Shown one piece after another: positions 34,655-44,372 of a stretch of 64,000 bases of DNA. Made by a program: the position numbers and the translations under genes. The DNA comes from Oscillospiraceae bacterium. Lineage in GTDB: Bacteria; Bacillota; Clostridia; Saccharofermentanales; Fastidiosipilaceae. Location of the stretch: contig JASBZA010000001.1 of NCBI GenBank assembly GCA_029983685.1, positions 124,001 to 188,000 of the forward strand, written 5' to 3'. The notes beneath the pieces were generated by a model that saw only the letters and a list, made by a program, of their open reading frames with translations, made no database searches and had not been told where the DNA came from. Position 1 is the first letter of the stretch, and each line of letters begins with the position of its first letter.

Positions 34655-36549
34655 ACAATCCTCTTAAATAGTTTTTCCAAATCCCTGGTCTGCCCTATAT
34701 AAAAAATAGGTCTTCCGTGCGGGCAGTGAAAGGGATTATCCAAAGTGAGAAGGTCTTTACGTAGTATATCTACTTCCGACGGGTGCAAGGCGTCATGGGC
34801 CTTAACGGCAGCTTTGCAAGAACTGGTGGCTAACATGTGATAGATAAGGTCGGTCTCCCCTTTTACCCCTTCTACCCCCTTCTCATGAATCTCATCCAAG
34901 AGAAACCTGAGGGCCAAAGCCGGGTCTAAAACTTCATGACCGATGGGTATTTTTCGAATCAGGATGTCTTTAGGACCGATAAAAGAATAGTCGAAACCGT
35001 AGGCTTTAATAAAATCTTCATTGTCTTCCAAGATAAATATGTCTTGGGCAGCCAACTGCATGGGCTGGGCCTGAAGTAGGCTTTGTGATGTCATGACCTG
35101 ATTTTCCTTGTAAGACGCAACAGCTCTTTCGAATAAAATCTTTTCATGAGCGGCATGCTGGTCTACCAAGATAAAGTGATCACGGTATTCAAAAATCAGA
35201 TAAGTCCTGAAAAGTTCACCCGCATAGCGACCTTCTTTTAAGACACGAAGACGCATATCCAAGGTCTCGTCTTCCGGCGGAAGAAAACTCATTTGCTCAG
35301 CAGTCGGAGCAATAGCGTTCGGAGTACTCGTCGTAGTATTCTGAGTAGGTACATCTTCTTTATGAGACGTGTAAGAAGCCTTTTCATAGGGATTTAGAGG
35401 CTCATTCAGCTTCGTTTGGGATAGTTTAGTATAACCGTCTAAATTAAAGTCTAAATAGCTTGTAGAGGGCTTAGACGCCATAGTGTCCGAACTAGTTTTT
35501 GACATAGTTCGGTCCGGCTCTTTGACCACAGTCGGTTCGGGATTTTCATGGTGCAAGGCGGTGAATAAGGCATTTTGCACCTGGCCGTAGACCTGCTTAT
35601 AAATTTCTCCGTCATTCCAAAACCTTACTTCCAACTTCCTGGGATGGACATTGACATCGACCAGGTTGCCGGGCAAGGTCAACATCAGGACACAGGCAGG
35701 AAAACGACCCTGCATGAGTGTCGACTTATAAGCGTCTTCTAATGCCCTGGTTAGGACGGGAGATTGGATGGGTCTTCCATTTACGTAGAAAAGTTGCCAG
35801 GTCCTGGATTTTTTAGACTCGGACGGTAAGGAAATATAGCCGGTGCAATGCACCATGGAAGTCTTATTAGCTTCAATTAAAGGGATCATGCCTTTGGCCA
35901 TATCTTGACCTAACACCGCATATATAGCGCTTAAGAGGCGATTATCTCCGGGAGTGTGTAAGATTTCTTTGCCCTGACTTTCCAAATAAAAAGAAACGTC
36001 GGGCCTACTCAAGGCCAAATCACGAACCACCTCGGTCACCCGGGAGGCTTCGGTTCGGTCCTGCTTCAAAAACTTATAGCGAGCAGGCGTATTATAAAAA
36101 AGGTCTCGTACCTCAATTTTTGTACCGGGATTAAGGGGGATATTATCCTGGCTTACTAGTGTGCCGGCATCAAGGCATAGCCTGGTCCCATGCGGGTCTT
36201 CGGTACGGCCGGTCTCTAACATGACCCGTGATACGGCGGCTAGGGTAGGTAGGGCTTCTCCTCTGAAGCCCAGAGTTTGAATGGTATCTAAATCGGAGAT
36301 ACCGGTGATTTTGCTGGTGGCATGGTCTTTAAAAGCCAGGAGGGCATCTTCGGTGCTCATACCCGAGCCGTTATCGCTCACACGGACTAATTTGATGCCG
36401 CCTTGTTCAATGGAGATACTAATCCGGTCGGCTCCGGCATCCAGTGCATTTTCGCAAAGCTCTTTGACGACCGAAGCGGGGCGCTCAACCACTTCGCCTG
36501 CGGCTATGCTTTGAGCTGTCTGACAGTCTAATATTTTTATAAGAGCCAT
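34651..36549 (-). CDS. mutL: DNA mismatch repair protein MutL (endonuclease type)
   Basis: 632 residues. The N-terminal GHKL ATPase has ENALDAGA, DNGSGM and GFRGEALPTLA. A variable Ser/Thr/Pro-rich linker (about 340-430) follows. The C-terminal domain contains DQHAAHEKILFE, the metal-binding endonuclease motif, and CPHGRPI near the end. This identifies a nicking MutL, as expected where no MutH exists. Between mutS (22 bp upstream) and miaA (overlap). Confidence 0.96.
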   Translation of the reverse strand: MALIKILDCQTAQSIAAGEVVERPASVVKELCENALDAGADRISISIEQGGIKLVRVSDNGSGMSTEDALLAFKDHATSKITGISDLDTIQTLGFRGEALPTLAAVSRVMLETGRTEDPHGTRLCLDAGTLVSQDNIPLNPGTKIEVRDLFYNTPARYKFLKQDRTEASRVTEVVRDLALSRPDVSFYLESQGKEILHTPGDNRLLSAIYAVLGQDMAKGMIPLIEANKTSMVHCTGYISLPSESKKSRTWQLFYVNGRPIQSPVLTRALEDAYKSTLMQGRFPACVLMLTLPGNLVDVNVHPRKLEVRFWNDGEIYKQVYGQVQNALFTALHHENPEPTVVKEPDRTMSKTSSDTMASKPSTSYLDFNLDGYTKLSQTKLNEPLNPYEKASYTSHKEDVPTQNTTTSTPNAIAPTAEQMSFLPPEDETLDMRLRVLKEGRYAGELFRTYLIFEYRDHFILVDQHAAHEKILFERAVASYKENQVMTSQSLLQAQPMQLAAQDIFILEDNEDFIKAYGFDYSFIGPKDILIRKIPIGHEVLDPALALRFLLDEIHEKGVEGVKGETDLIYHMLATSSCKAAVKAHDALHPSEVDILRKDLLTLDNPFHCPHGRPIFYIGQTRDLEKLFKRIV

Positions 36550-36571
36550 AGCTCCTCCTGTTCTTTATTTC

Positions 36572-39259
36572 TTAGAAGCCTTCGTTCTCTCCTTGGTACC
36601 GTTTAAGTTTTTTTGCTTCCTTGGACAAGTCGAAAAGTTCTTGCAAAGCTTCCATGGGTGTCATATTTTGTACGTCTAAGTTTACCAGACGGTCCATGAC
36701 CTGATCGTTCTGGCGGAGGGCCAAAGAGGACGAGAAAAGGTCCATCTGCCCTTCCATAACCTGAATATCTTTTTTCCTTTGCCGCCTGGCCTGGCTTTGG
36801 CCTTCATTTTCTAAATTATGCAAAATCAGGCGAGCCCTATTAACTACGGCCTGGTCTACACCGGCTAATTTGGCCACCTCAACGCCGTAAGACTCGTCGG
36901 CCGGCCCCGGTTGGATTTTATGTAAGAACTCAATTTCTTGCTCTTGAGGCCCTTCAGACTTAGCAGCACTTATAGATGTAGGCTCTCTTCTCACCGCTAC
37001 GTGGAAGTTTTTTACCCCGGCTACATTACCTTCCAGCTCGGTTAGCTCATGGTAATGGGTGGCAAAAAGCGTCCTGGCGCCTAGGATGTTCTTATTGGCG
37101 ACGTGTTCGACCACTGCCCAGGCTATGGCCAAACCGTCGTAGGTGGATGTGCCTCGCCCGATTTCGTCCAGAATCAGAAGACTTCTGGCTGAAGCATTTT
37201 CCAATATATAGGCGACTTCATTCATCTCAACCATGAAGGTCGATTGGCCCGAGGCTAAGTCATCCGATGCTCCGATTCTAGTAAAAATCTGATCGACAAT
37301 CCCGATAGTAGCCCGCTCGGCCGGAACAAAGGAACCCATCTGGGCCAGGATGACAATGAGGGCTATCTGCCGCATATAAGTAGACTTACCGGACATGTTG
37401 GGACCGGTTAGGAGAATCAGGCGGGTATCGTCTCGGTCTAAATAGGCGTCGTTGGAGACAAATGCTCCCCGATCCAGCATCCTCTCTACAACCGGATGAC
37501 GTCCTCCTTCGATATCCAAGATAGGGTCCAGACTGATTTCCGGTCGCACATAGTTATATCGGTCCGCAATCTCAGCCAAGCTAAGCCAGGCATCCAGGCT
37601 GGCAATGGCCTCGGCATTATGGGCAATTTGAGCCTCATGGGCTTTGGCCAAATTACGAAGTTCGACAAAGACCTCATATTCCCGGTCCAGTAACCTTTGC
37701 TCGGCATGGAGCATCTGGTCTTCCATTTCTTTTAATTCCGGCAAAATATAGCGTTCGGAATTGGCCAAGGTCTGCTTACGTTGATAGTTTTCGGGAACCA
37801 GGTGAAGGTTAGATTTGGTGACATCGATGTAGTAACCGAAAACTTTGTTATAGCCGACCTTGAGGTTTTTGATACCGGTCTTATCTTTTTCTCTTTGTTC
37901 TAATTCGACAATCCAGGAAGCACCCTTATTCTTAATCTCCCGATAGTGGTCCACTTGCTCGTCAAAACCGTCTCGAATCACACCGCCGTCCTGGATCAGG
38001 ATGGGGAGGTCATCGGCCAAGCCGCGGCGGAGGGTGTCCACCAAGTCCGTCAGGTTTTCCAGGCTTTGGCCCAGGTTACGGACGACCGTGCTTTTGGCCC
38101 TTTGAAGATTTTCTTTGACGGGCGGGATTTTTTCTAAAGACCTGCAAAGGGCATCCAGTTCTCTGGCGTTCATATGGCCCATGCTAAGCTTCGATAAGAG
38201 CCTCTCCATATCGTTCATGCCCTGGAGCATGTCTCGAAGCTCCTGGCGGAGGATGAAGGATTCTTTCAGGTCTTCTACGGCATCCAGGCGGTAATTAATT
38301 TCAGCCGGATGAAGCAAGGGTTGTTCTAACCAGCGCTTGAGCATGCGAGACCCCATAGCGGTTTTGCATTGGTCTAAGACCCAGAGCAAGGAGGCTTTTT
38401 TCTTTAAGGTCCTAAGGCTTCGGCTAAGCTCCAGATTCGTTCTGGCACCGGCACCTAATTTCATAAACTGATTGATTTGGTAGATCTCCAGAGGCTTAAT
38501 GTGGGACGGGAGCTGTTTTTGCGTGTCTTCCACATAATATAAGAGACCTGAAGCCGCCATGCGGAGTAAGTCCTGATTCAAGGGACTTTCTTCATAAAAG
38601 TCCGTGTAGGCTTTAGGATCAAAGCAGTAGTCGTCTATGGACGTTAAGAAAAAGTTCTCACGGACCAGTTTTTGGGCCAAAGCAGATTCTCGGAAAGCCG
38701 GATTACATAAAATCTCTGCCGGACCTAAACGATAAATTTCATCGTAAAGATGGATGACACTTAGACCGGAAATCAATTGGGTAGCCGAAAAGTCCCCGGT
38801 TGACAAGTCCAACGCTGCCAAGCCGAAGGTCGTTCCCAACTGAAAAACCGAAGCCAGGTAGTGGTTGGACTTGTCTTCCAAGGCCTTAGACGCTGTGGTG
38901 GTACCGGGTGTTATGACCTGGACCACCTCACGCTTGACCAAGCCTTTGGCCAAGGCCGGATCTTCCATCTGTTCGCAGATGGCAATCTTGTAGCCCTTAT
39001 CAATGAGCTTTTCAATGTAATTGTCGGCCGCATGGTAAGGCACCCCGGCCATGGGGGCCCTTTCTTCCAAACCGCAGTCGCGGGAGGTCAAAGTCAGCTC
39101 CAGCTCTTGACTGACTAAAACGGCGTCGTCAAAGAATGTCTCGTAAAAGTCTCCCAAACGAAACAGGAGGATACAGTCCGGTCTCTTGTGCTTTTCCCGG
39201 ACATACTGCTGCATCATAGGACTTAGATCAGAAGCTTCAATATCGGCCAAACGAAGCAT
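36572..39259 (-). CDS. mutS: DNA mismatch repair protein MutS
   Basis: Recognises mismatches. The 895 residues have the N-terminal mismatch-contact Phe-x-Glu in GDFYETF, the core and clamp domains, and the ATPase with Walker A GPNMSGKST, DDLASGQSTFMVEM and Walker B LLILDEIGRGTSTYDG, then ATHYHEL. C-terminal helix-turn-helix dimer region and a MutL-contacting tail are present. Its ATG shares one base with the miaB stop (TAATG), so the two are translationally coupled. Confidence 0.97.
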   Translation of the reverse strand: MLRLADIEASDLSPMMQQYVREKHKRPDCILLFRLGDFYETFFDDAVLVSQELELTLTSRDCGLEERAPMAGVPYHAADNYIEKLIDKGYKIAICEQMEDPALAKGLVKREVVQVITPGTTTASKALEDKSNHYLASVFQLGTTFGLAALDLSTGDFSATQLISGLSVIHLYDEIYRLGPAEILCNPAFRESALAQKLVRENFFLTSIDDYCFDPKAYTDFYEESPLNQDLLRMAASGLLYYVEDTQKQLPSHIKPLEIYQINQFMKLGAGARTNLELSRSLRTLKKKASLLWVLDQCKTAMGSRMLKRWLEQPLLHPAEINYRLDAVEDLKESFILRQELRDMLQGMNDMERLLSKLSMGHMNARELDALCRSLEKIPPVKENLQRAKSTVVRNLGQSLENLTDLVDTLRRGLADDLPILIQDGGVIRDGFDEQVDHYREIKNKGASWIVELEQREKDKTGIKNLKVGYNKVFGYYIDVTKSNLHLVPENYQRKQTLANSERYILPELKEMEDQMLHAEQRLLDREYEVFVELRNLAKAHEAQIAHNAEAIASLDAWLSLAEIADRYNYVRPEISLDPILDIEGGRHPVVERMLDRGAFVSNDAYLDRDDTRLILLTGPNMSGKSTYMRQIALIVILAQMGSFVPAERATIGIVDQIFTRIGASDDLASGQSTFMVEMNEVAYILENASARSLLILDEIGRGTSTYDGLAIAWAVVEHVANKNILGARTLFATHYHELTELEGNVAGVKNFHVAVRREPTSISAAKSEGPQEQEIEFLHKIQPGPADESYGVEVAKLAGVDQAVVNRARLILHNLENEGQSQARRQRKKDIQVMEGQMDLFSSSLALRQNDQVMDRLVNLDVQNMTPMEALQELFDLSKEAKKLKRYQGENEGF

Positions 39260-40728
39260 TAATATACCTTACCTTCTACAAGGACGCCTTCCAAAGAGAA
39301 CGTCTTGGCATCTTTTATTAGGATCCGGCACATTTTGCCTTCCAAATCGGCACCTCTCCGGGTCCAGTCGGCCTGGCCCAGACCTAAACTATCTAAGGTA
39401 TCATCATCAATGGTGAAATTAATAAGGTGGTTGGCCGAATCTCTACCGGTGAAGTGATCTTGGGTATGGTCGGACAGGCCTTCAATAAGAACCTCGACGC
39501 TTTCTCCCACCAGAGCTTCGTGAGATTTCAGAGTATTGGCGTTTTGTAAGGCGACCAGACGGTCAAAACGATCGGTCATGACTTCCGCCGGAATTTCCTC
39601 TAAACCGTAGGCCTTGGTTCCGGGTCTGGGCGAGAATTGGAAGGTGAAGGCCTGGTCAAAGGCAGCCTCTTCTACTATCTTTAAGGTCTCTTGGAAGTCC
39701 TCTTCGGTTTCTCCCGGATAGCCCACGATGATATCCGTGGTAATAGAAATACCGGGAACCTTTTCTCTGGCGTAGCGTACGATATCCATGAATTCCTCAG
39801 CCGTATATTTACGGTTCATGGCTTTTAGGACCGGGTTACTACCGGACTGCAAAGCCAGGTGGATATGGCGCTCGATATTAGGGAATCTGGCTATGGTATC
39901 AATGAGCTCGGTCGAAATATCTTTGGGATGTGAAGACATAAAACGAATCCGTTCCAGACCTTCAATTTGGGCTGCCTGAGTTAAGAGTTCGGTGAAGTCT
40001 CCCTGGTTAGGGCCAGCCTCTAAATCCTTGCCGTAGGAATTGACGTTTTGGCCCAGGAGCATAATTTCTCTATAGCCTTCTTTGGCCAAAGTTCGAAGCT
40101 CTTCTAAAATCTTCCCCTGCGGGCGGGAACGTTCGCGGCCTCTGGCGTAAGGCACCACGCAGTAAGAGCAGAAATTATTGCAGCCGTACATAATGGTAAC
40201 CAGGGCTCTGAATTTTCTCTCCCGGGAGATAGGAAGATTTTCCGCTACCGTATCGAACCCACCTACATCATAGACCCTTTTACTTCCAAGAAGAACACGG
40301 TTTAAAAGTTCGGGGAAGCGATAGATGTCCTGAGGACCGAAAACCAGGTCAACATAAGGGTAGGATTGCTTAATCCGGTTGACATTCTGAATCTGCGTCA
40401 TCATACAGCCGCAGACGCCCAAAATAACATCTGCCTGCCCTTCTCTGTAACTCTTGAGATTTCCTAGATTACCGAAAAGCCGACCGACGGCATTCTCTCT
40501 TATAGCACAGGTGTTTAGGAGAATAACTTGGGCTTCTTCCGGTTGATTGGCCTTTTTCAAACCCATAGCCTCTAAAAGGCCGCCTAATTTCTCCGAATCA
40601 TTATCATTTAACTGGCAACCGAAAGTCTGAATATAGTAATGGGTGCGTCCCTTAAGCAGACTTTGGTTGGTATTAATAAAGTCTCTCTGTCTGGCTTCCT
40701 CGGCCTGATTAATATATTTTGTGGTCAA
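39259..40728 (-). CDS. miaB: tRNA-2-methylthio-N6-dimethylallyladenosine synthase MiaB
   Basis: A radical-SAM methylthiotransferase acting on the product of MiaA. The 489 residues have the N-terminal UPF0004 domain with cysteines in FGCQLN, NTCAIRENA and GVCGCM, which bind the second iron-sulfur cluster. The radical-SAM motif is CNNFCSYC (about 185), and a C-terminal TRAM domain follows. About 35 extra N-terminal residues are typical of Clostridia. First gene of miaB-mutS-mutL-miaA-hfq. Confidence 0.96.
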   Translation of the reverse strand: MTTKYINQAEEARQRDFINTNQSLLKGRTHYYIQTFGCQLNDNDSEKLGGLLEAMGLKKANQPEEAQVILLNTCAIRENAVGRLFGNLGNLKSYREGQADVILGVCGCMMTQIQNVNRIKQSYPYVDLVFGPQDIYRFPELLNRVLLGSKRVYDVGGFDTVAENLPISRERKFRALVTIMYGCNNFCSYCVVPYARGRERSRPQGKILEELRTLAKEGYREIMLLGQNVNSYGKDLEAGPNQGDFTELLTQAAQIEGLERIRFMSSHPKDISTELIDTIARFPNIERHIHLALQSGSNPVLKAMNRKYTAEEFMDIVRYAREKVPGISITTDIIVGYPGETEEDFQETLKIVEEAAFDQAFTFQFSPRPGTKAYGLEEIPAEVMTDRFDRLVALQNANTLKSHEALVGESVEVLIEGLSDHTQDHFTGRDSANHLINFTIDDDTLDSLGLGQADWTRRGADLEGKMCRILIKDAKTFSLEGVLVEGKVY

Positions 40729-40768
40729 TGTAGTCTCCTTTTATTTTGTATTTTATATAAATCTTGAT

Positions 40769-42136
40769 TTATGCTTCATCATCTTCGTCTTCTTCAATCA
40801 ACGGAGCCCAATCATCTTCCAGAAGGTAGGAGGTAAAAGTTCTGGGACCTGAGTCCTCCATAAGCAGTTGGCGGACATTTCCCTGGACCGGTGTCTTGGT
40901 CTCCCAGTTCAAAGGATTAGTGTCAGGGTCTTGGCCGGGAAAAAGTTTCTCTATGACCTGTGTCCGATCATAGGGGACCGAGAAGCGTCTCAGACGGTCA
41001 GCCAAGATATTTAGGTCATCGTCGTCTTCTAATGTGGCCAAATAAGAAGGGTCCAAAAGAAAGGACGAAAGGAAAATCGCATGGACACGTTTACCCTGCT
41101 TTTCTAAGAAGTCTAAAGCTTCCTTTAAGCTTTGGCGAAAGGTCTCCAAACTGAAGGATTCCTCATCGGCTATATAAACTTCCAATATGGGTGTCTCATC
41201 TGTGATCAATTCTTCCCATTGACCTCGATCAAAGATACGCACCATGGACTGCAGGCTGCCGTTTTTATCAAAGTTGTTAGCAACAAAGCCGCCGGATTCG
41301 GTGTGATAAAATTTAGAATCCCAGATGCCTTCGGGAAATTTCTGACTGATTCGAACCAGGTCGCTGTTAGAATCTGCATTGTCTTCAATAGTCTTTTCAT
41401 CGACTAAAACCTTGCTCTTTTCATTGGCCTTAAGAAGCTTCTCTTCCTCTTCTCTACTAAGCCTATAACCCTTTGCGTCAAAGAGTTGGCCCGGATCGGC
41501 TACCATCAGAACTTCACCGGATTTTACATTTCGATAGATTTTACCGGGCAGGTTAATGGTTTTATATTCATAAGCGATGCCGGAAAAAACATATAAGCTG
41601 GAGCGAAACAGGCGGTCAATGAAGAGTCCGGATCTTATACCGTAATAGCCCGCTCTGGACTTATACGTTTCCAAAAGCTTATCAAGCAGGTAGAAATTGC
41701 GTTTTACTTGTGCATTGGATACGCCTTTTTCCAAGTAAATCTCGATGGGATGATCCAGATGAGCAATTAAGGTTACAGGTAGAAATAAATCGGCCTGTAC
41801 GGTCAAAAAGTCATGCGGAATTAAGCGGTCCAACCAGGTTTCATCATTCTTGATGATAAGCGTGTCCGCAATTAAGTAGCGTACAAAAGACGACCACCTG
41901 TATAGGTCTAAATTTTGGCCTATGGTATCCGCCGCATCGGTCAAGGCTTCCAAGGGTTCTTGGGCCAAAGAAAGCCAGGTAGCATTTTCCCTGTACCAGG
42001 TCGACTGGTAACGCTCCCTGTTGCGAGCCTTCTTGGCATACTTATCCAAGGCCGCAATGAAGTAGGTCTCCCAATTAGCCGGGATGGTTTCGGGCTTGAT
42101 ACGTAAGGCTTGCATGACGTCTTGCATTAGAGCCAT
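40769..42136 (-). CDS. Acyltransferase-like protein (NAT_N plus GNAT_C type), tentative
   Basis: 455 residues, cytosolic, acidic, with no signal peptide. The middle segment RSGLFIDRLFRSSLYVFSGI and the late segment with ILEVYIADEESFSLETFRQS and FLSSFLLDPSYLATL resemble the paired N-terminal and C-terminal domains of a poorly studied Clostridial acyltransferase-like family. A charged insertion (about 240-275) separates them. The C-terminus is an acidic run (EEDEDDEA). Substrate unknown. AGGAGG lies directly upstream. It precedes miaB with a 40-bp gap and may feed into that operon. Confidence 0.55.
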   Translation of the reverse strand: MALMQDVMQALRIKPETIPANWETYFIAALDKYAKKARNRERYQSTWYRENATWLSLAQEPLEALTDAADTIGQNLDLYRWSSFVRYLIADTLIIKNDETWLDRLIPHDFLTVQADLFLPVTLIAHLDHPIEIYLEKGVSNAQVKRNFYLLDKLLETYKSRAGYYGIRSGLFIDRLFRSSLYVFSGIAYEYKTINLPGKIYRNVKSGEVLMVADPGQLFDAKGYRLSREEEEKLLKANEKSKVLVDEKTIEDNADSNSDLVRISQKFPEGIWDSKFYHTESGGFVANNFDKNGSLQSMVRIFDRGQWEELITDETPILEVYIADEESFSLETFRQSLKEALDFLEKQGKRVHAIFLSSFLLDPSYLATLEDDDDLNILADRLRRFSVPYDRTQVIEKLFPGQDPDTNPLNWETKTPVQGNVRQLLMEDSGPRTFTSYLLEDDWAPLIEEDEDDEA

Positions 42137-42181
42137 AAATTTTCCTCCTAGTTATGCCGAAGTCCTAATGTCTTCGAGAGC

Positions 42182-42928
42182 CTATTGTAACAAAAAGCCT
42201 CCGTCCATAACGACGCATTGTCCAGTCATATAGGAGCTCTGGTCACTTAAAAGAAAATGGACCAAGTCGGCTACTTCTTCGGGTTTTCCCATGCGTTCTA
42301 AGGCTGTATGGTCTTCTAATTGGGCCAGGTCTTCTGCTGTCAGCTGGTCGTTCATCTTGGATTGAATTAAACCGGGGGCGACACAGTTTACTCTTATACC
42401 TGAAGGACCCAATTCTTTAGCCATAGCTTTGGTGAAGGCGATGACGCCGCCTTTGGCAGCTGAATATGCCGATTCCATGCAAGAGCCGGAAATACCCCAC
42501 ATGGAAGAAATATTGACAATGGCACCGGATTTCTGAGCTAAAAATCCTTTTAAAAAAGCTCTGGTCATGTAGAAAAAGGAACTAAGATTGATAGTCATAA
42601 TCTCGTCCCATTCGGTGTTAGACATGAGTTGACAAAGCTGAAAAGAGGCTCGGCCTTGGCAATTTACCAGGTATATTTCGTGCTGGGGAAAGGCTTGGAA
42701 TACCCGGTCGGCCATGGATTGAACTTCGTCTGCCTTTCTTAAATCAGCCCGGTAGGTCATGCGTTCAATGGATGAATCTTTAAAGTCCTCTTCCAAGCTA
42801 AGAAGCGCATCTTGATTATTATAATAGTGCAAAAAGAGATCATAGCCCTCTTGACCCAGCTTCTTGGCAATGGCCGAACCGATGTCCCCCGAAGCACCGC
42901 CTATTACGGCTAATTTTCTTTTTTCCAA
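42182..42928 (-). CDS. SDR-family oxidoreductase (FabG-like)
   Basis: 248 residues, with NAD(P)-binding GGASGDIGSAIAKKL, catalytic Ser in NISSMWG, Tyr-x-x-x-Lys in YSAAKGG and the family C-terminus GQCVVMDGG. It resembles 3-oxoacyl-ACP reductases, but no fatty-acid genes are adjacent and the NAG motif reads VNCQG, so another substrate is possible. It begins at a TTG with GGAG six bases upstream. Confidence 0.82.
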   Translation of the reverse strand: MEKRKLAVIGGASGDIGSAIAKKLGQEGYDLFLHYYNNQDALLSLEEDFKDSSIERMTYRADLRKADEVQSMADRVFQAFPQHEIYLVNCQGRASFQLCQLMSNTEWDEIMTINLSSFFYMTRAFLKGFLAQKSGAIVNISSMWGISGSCMESAYSAAKGGVIAFTKAMAKELGPSGIRVNCVAPGLIQSKMNDQLTAEDLAQLEDHTALERMGKPEEVADLVHFLLSDQSSYMTGQCVVMDGGFLLQ

Positions 42929-42977
42929 AGCCTACTCCTTCATATATCTAATGGATGAAATACCATAAAATTCGAAT

Positions 42978-43009
42978 AAAAAAGCCACCCTGCAATACTG
43001 CAAAGTGAC
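42978..43009 (-). terminator. Terminator of the tRNA-Pro gene
   Basis: On the minus strand an 11-bp stem (42999-43009 with 42984-42994, three wobbles), loop GTAT, then TTTTTT. Confidence 0.82.
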
Positions 43010-43014
43010 CTCTT

Positions 43015-43090
43015 TGGTCGGAGTGACAAGACTTGAACTTGCGACCTCTTGCACCCCAAGCAAGCACTCTACCACCTGAGCTACACCCCG
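43015..43090 (-). tRNA. tRNA-Pro (anticodon GGG)
   Basis: 76 nt including an encoded CCA end (43015-43017). The acceptor CGGGGTG pairs with CACTCCG with one wobble. The anticodon stem CTTGC/GCAAG holds the loop TTGGGGT, with GGG at the anticodon position. The T-loop is GTTCAAGTC. C1-G72 with A73 fits proline identity. A single-gene unit with its own promoter and terminator. Confidence 0.95.
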
Positions 43091-43111
43091 AAGTCCCGAA
43101 AGACTTCCCCT

Positions 43112-43139
43112 ATTCTAGCATAAGTTCTTTGCTTGTCAA
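43112..43139 (-). promoter_or_regulatory. Promoter of the tRNA-Pro gene
   Basis: On the minus strand TTGACA (43134-43139), a 16-bp spacer and TAGAAT (43112-43117) preceded by TGC. It overlaps the last codons of dapL. A short AAGTC/GACTT hairpin lies in the 5' leader. Confidence 0.8.
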
Positions 43140-44341
43140 TTCTTAACAATGGCATTTAGACGAGAAATTGCTTCTTTCGTATCTTCATGCGATGCGAAGG
43201 CACTTAATCGGATATATCCTTCGCCGCAAGCACCGAATCCAGAGCCCGGTGTGACTACCAGATGGGCCTCATTTAATAAGAAATCGAAGTATTCCCAAGA
43301 CGTCTGATCGGCCGGAGTTTCCGCCCAAATGTAGGGGGCATTTTCAGCACCGTAGACCTTAAGCCCCAACGTTTCCAGGGCTTCTTTTAAGGCCTTGGCA
43401 TTGTCCAGATAGTAGCGGATGTTTTCCATACAGGCGGCATAGCCTTCGTCCGTATAAGCCGCTTCGGCTGCTCTTTGGACAACATAGGGAACCCCGTTAT
43501 ATTTGGTTGTCTGTCTTCTCATCCAGAAATCTGCTAAAGGATAGTTTTGGCCGTCTTCGGATCGGACCATTAAACCGGAAGGGATAACCGTATAACCGCA
43601 ACGAAGACCGGTAAAGCCGGCAAATTTAGAAAAAGACCTCACTTCCACCGCGACCTTTTCGGCTCCGGGGATTTCGTAGATAGAGCGTGGTAAGCTATCG
43701 TCTTGAATAAAGGCTTCATAGGCCGCATCAAATAAGATGATGGCATCTTGCTCCAGGGCATAACTTACCCAGTCCTCCAAAGCTTCACGGGTCATGGTCA
43801 TACCGGTCGGATTATTAGGAGAGCAAATATAAATTAGGTCAGCTTTCTGGTCCTTGGGTACCTGGGGTAAGAAGTCATTCTCGGCTAAGCAAGGTAATTT
43901 ATGAATTCGATTACCTTCCATGATATTGGTATCCATGTATACGGGATAGACCGGATCGGCTATGAGGACATCCAGACCTTTGGCTAGAATATCCAAAAAG
44001 TTTCCCATATCAGATTTGGCTCCGTCACTGATGAAGATATCCTCTGCCGTGATGTTAATACCTCGGCTTAAGTATACCTTGTCAGCAATGGCATCACGCA
44101 AAAATGCATAGCCTTTCTCCGGTCCGTAGCCTTTAAAAGTCTCTACATGGGCCTGCTCTTCCGACGCCGCTTTGAGCCCATCAACAATAGGACGGGCCAG
44201 GGGTCTTGTAACGTCCCCAATGCCCATACGGATAATTTTGGCATCCGGATTTGCCTCAGAAAAGGCATGCACCTTATGTTCAATATCCGTAAAAAGATAA
44301 GACTTCTCAACTTTAAGGTAATTTTCATTTAAACGGGTCAT
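43136..44341 (-). CDS. dapL: LL-diaminopimelate aminotransferase
   Basis: Converts tetrahydrodipicolinate directly to LL-diaminopimelate, bypassing the acyl intermediates of the usual lysine route. The 401 residues have the family N-terminus (LNENYLKVEKSYLF, MGIGDVTRPL), the block SPNNPTGM, and the PLP lysine in SFSKFAGFTGLRCGY. Together with asd it supplies diaminopimelate for peptidoglycan and lysine. Confidence 0.96.
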   Translation of the reverse strand: MTRLNENYLKVEKSYLFTDIEHKVHAFSEANPDAKIIRMGIGDVTRPLARPIVDGLKAASEEQAHVETFKGYGPEKGYAFLRDAIADKVYLSRGINITAEDIFISDGAKSDMGNFLDILAKGLDVLIADPVYPVYMDTNIMEGNRIHKLPCLAENDFLPQVPKDQKADLIYICSPNNPTGMTMTREALEDWVSYALEQDAIILFDAAYEAFIQDDSLPRSIYEIPGAEKVAVEVRSFSKFAGFTGLRCGYTVIPSGLMVRSEDGQNYPLADFWMRRQTTKYNGVPYVVQRAAEAAYTDEGYAACMENIRYYLDNAKALKEALETLGLKVYGAENAPYIWAETPADQTSWEYFDFLLNEAHLVVTPGSGFGACGEGYIRLSAFASHEDTKEAISRLNAIVKN

Positions 44342-44372
44342 CTAATATATCCTTCCTAAACCTTCCATCTTC

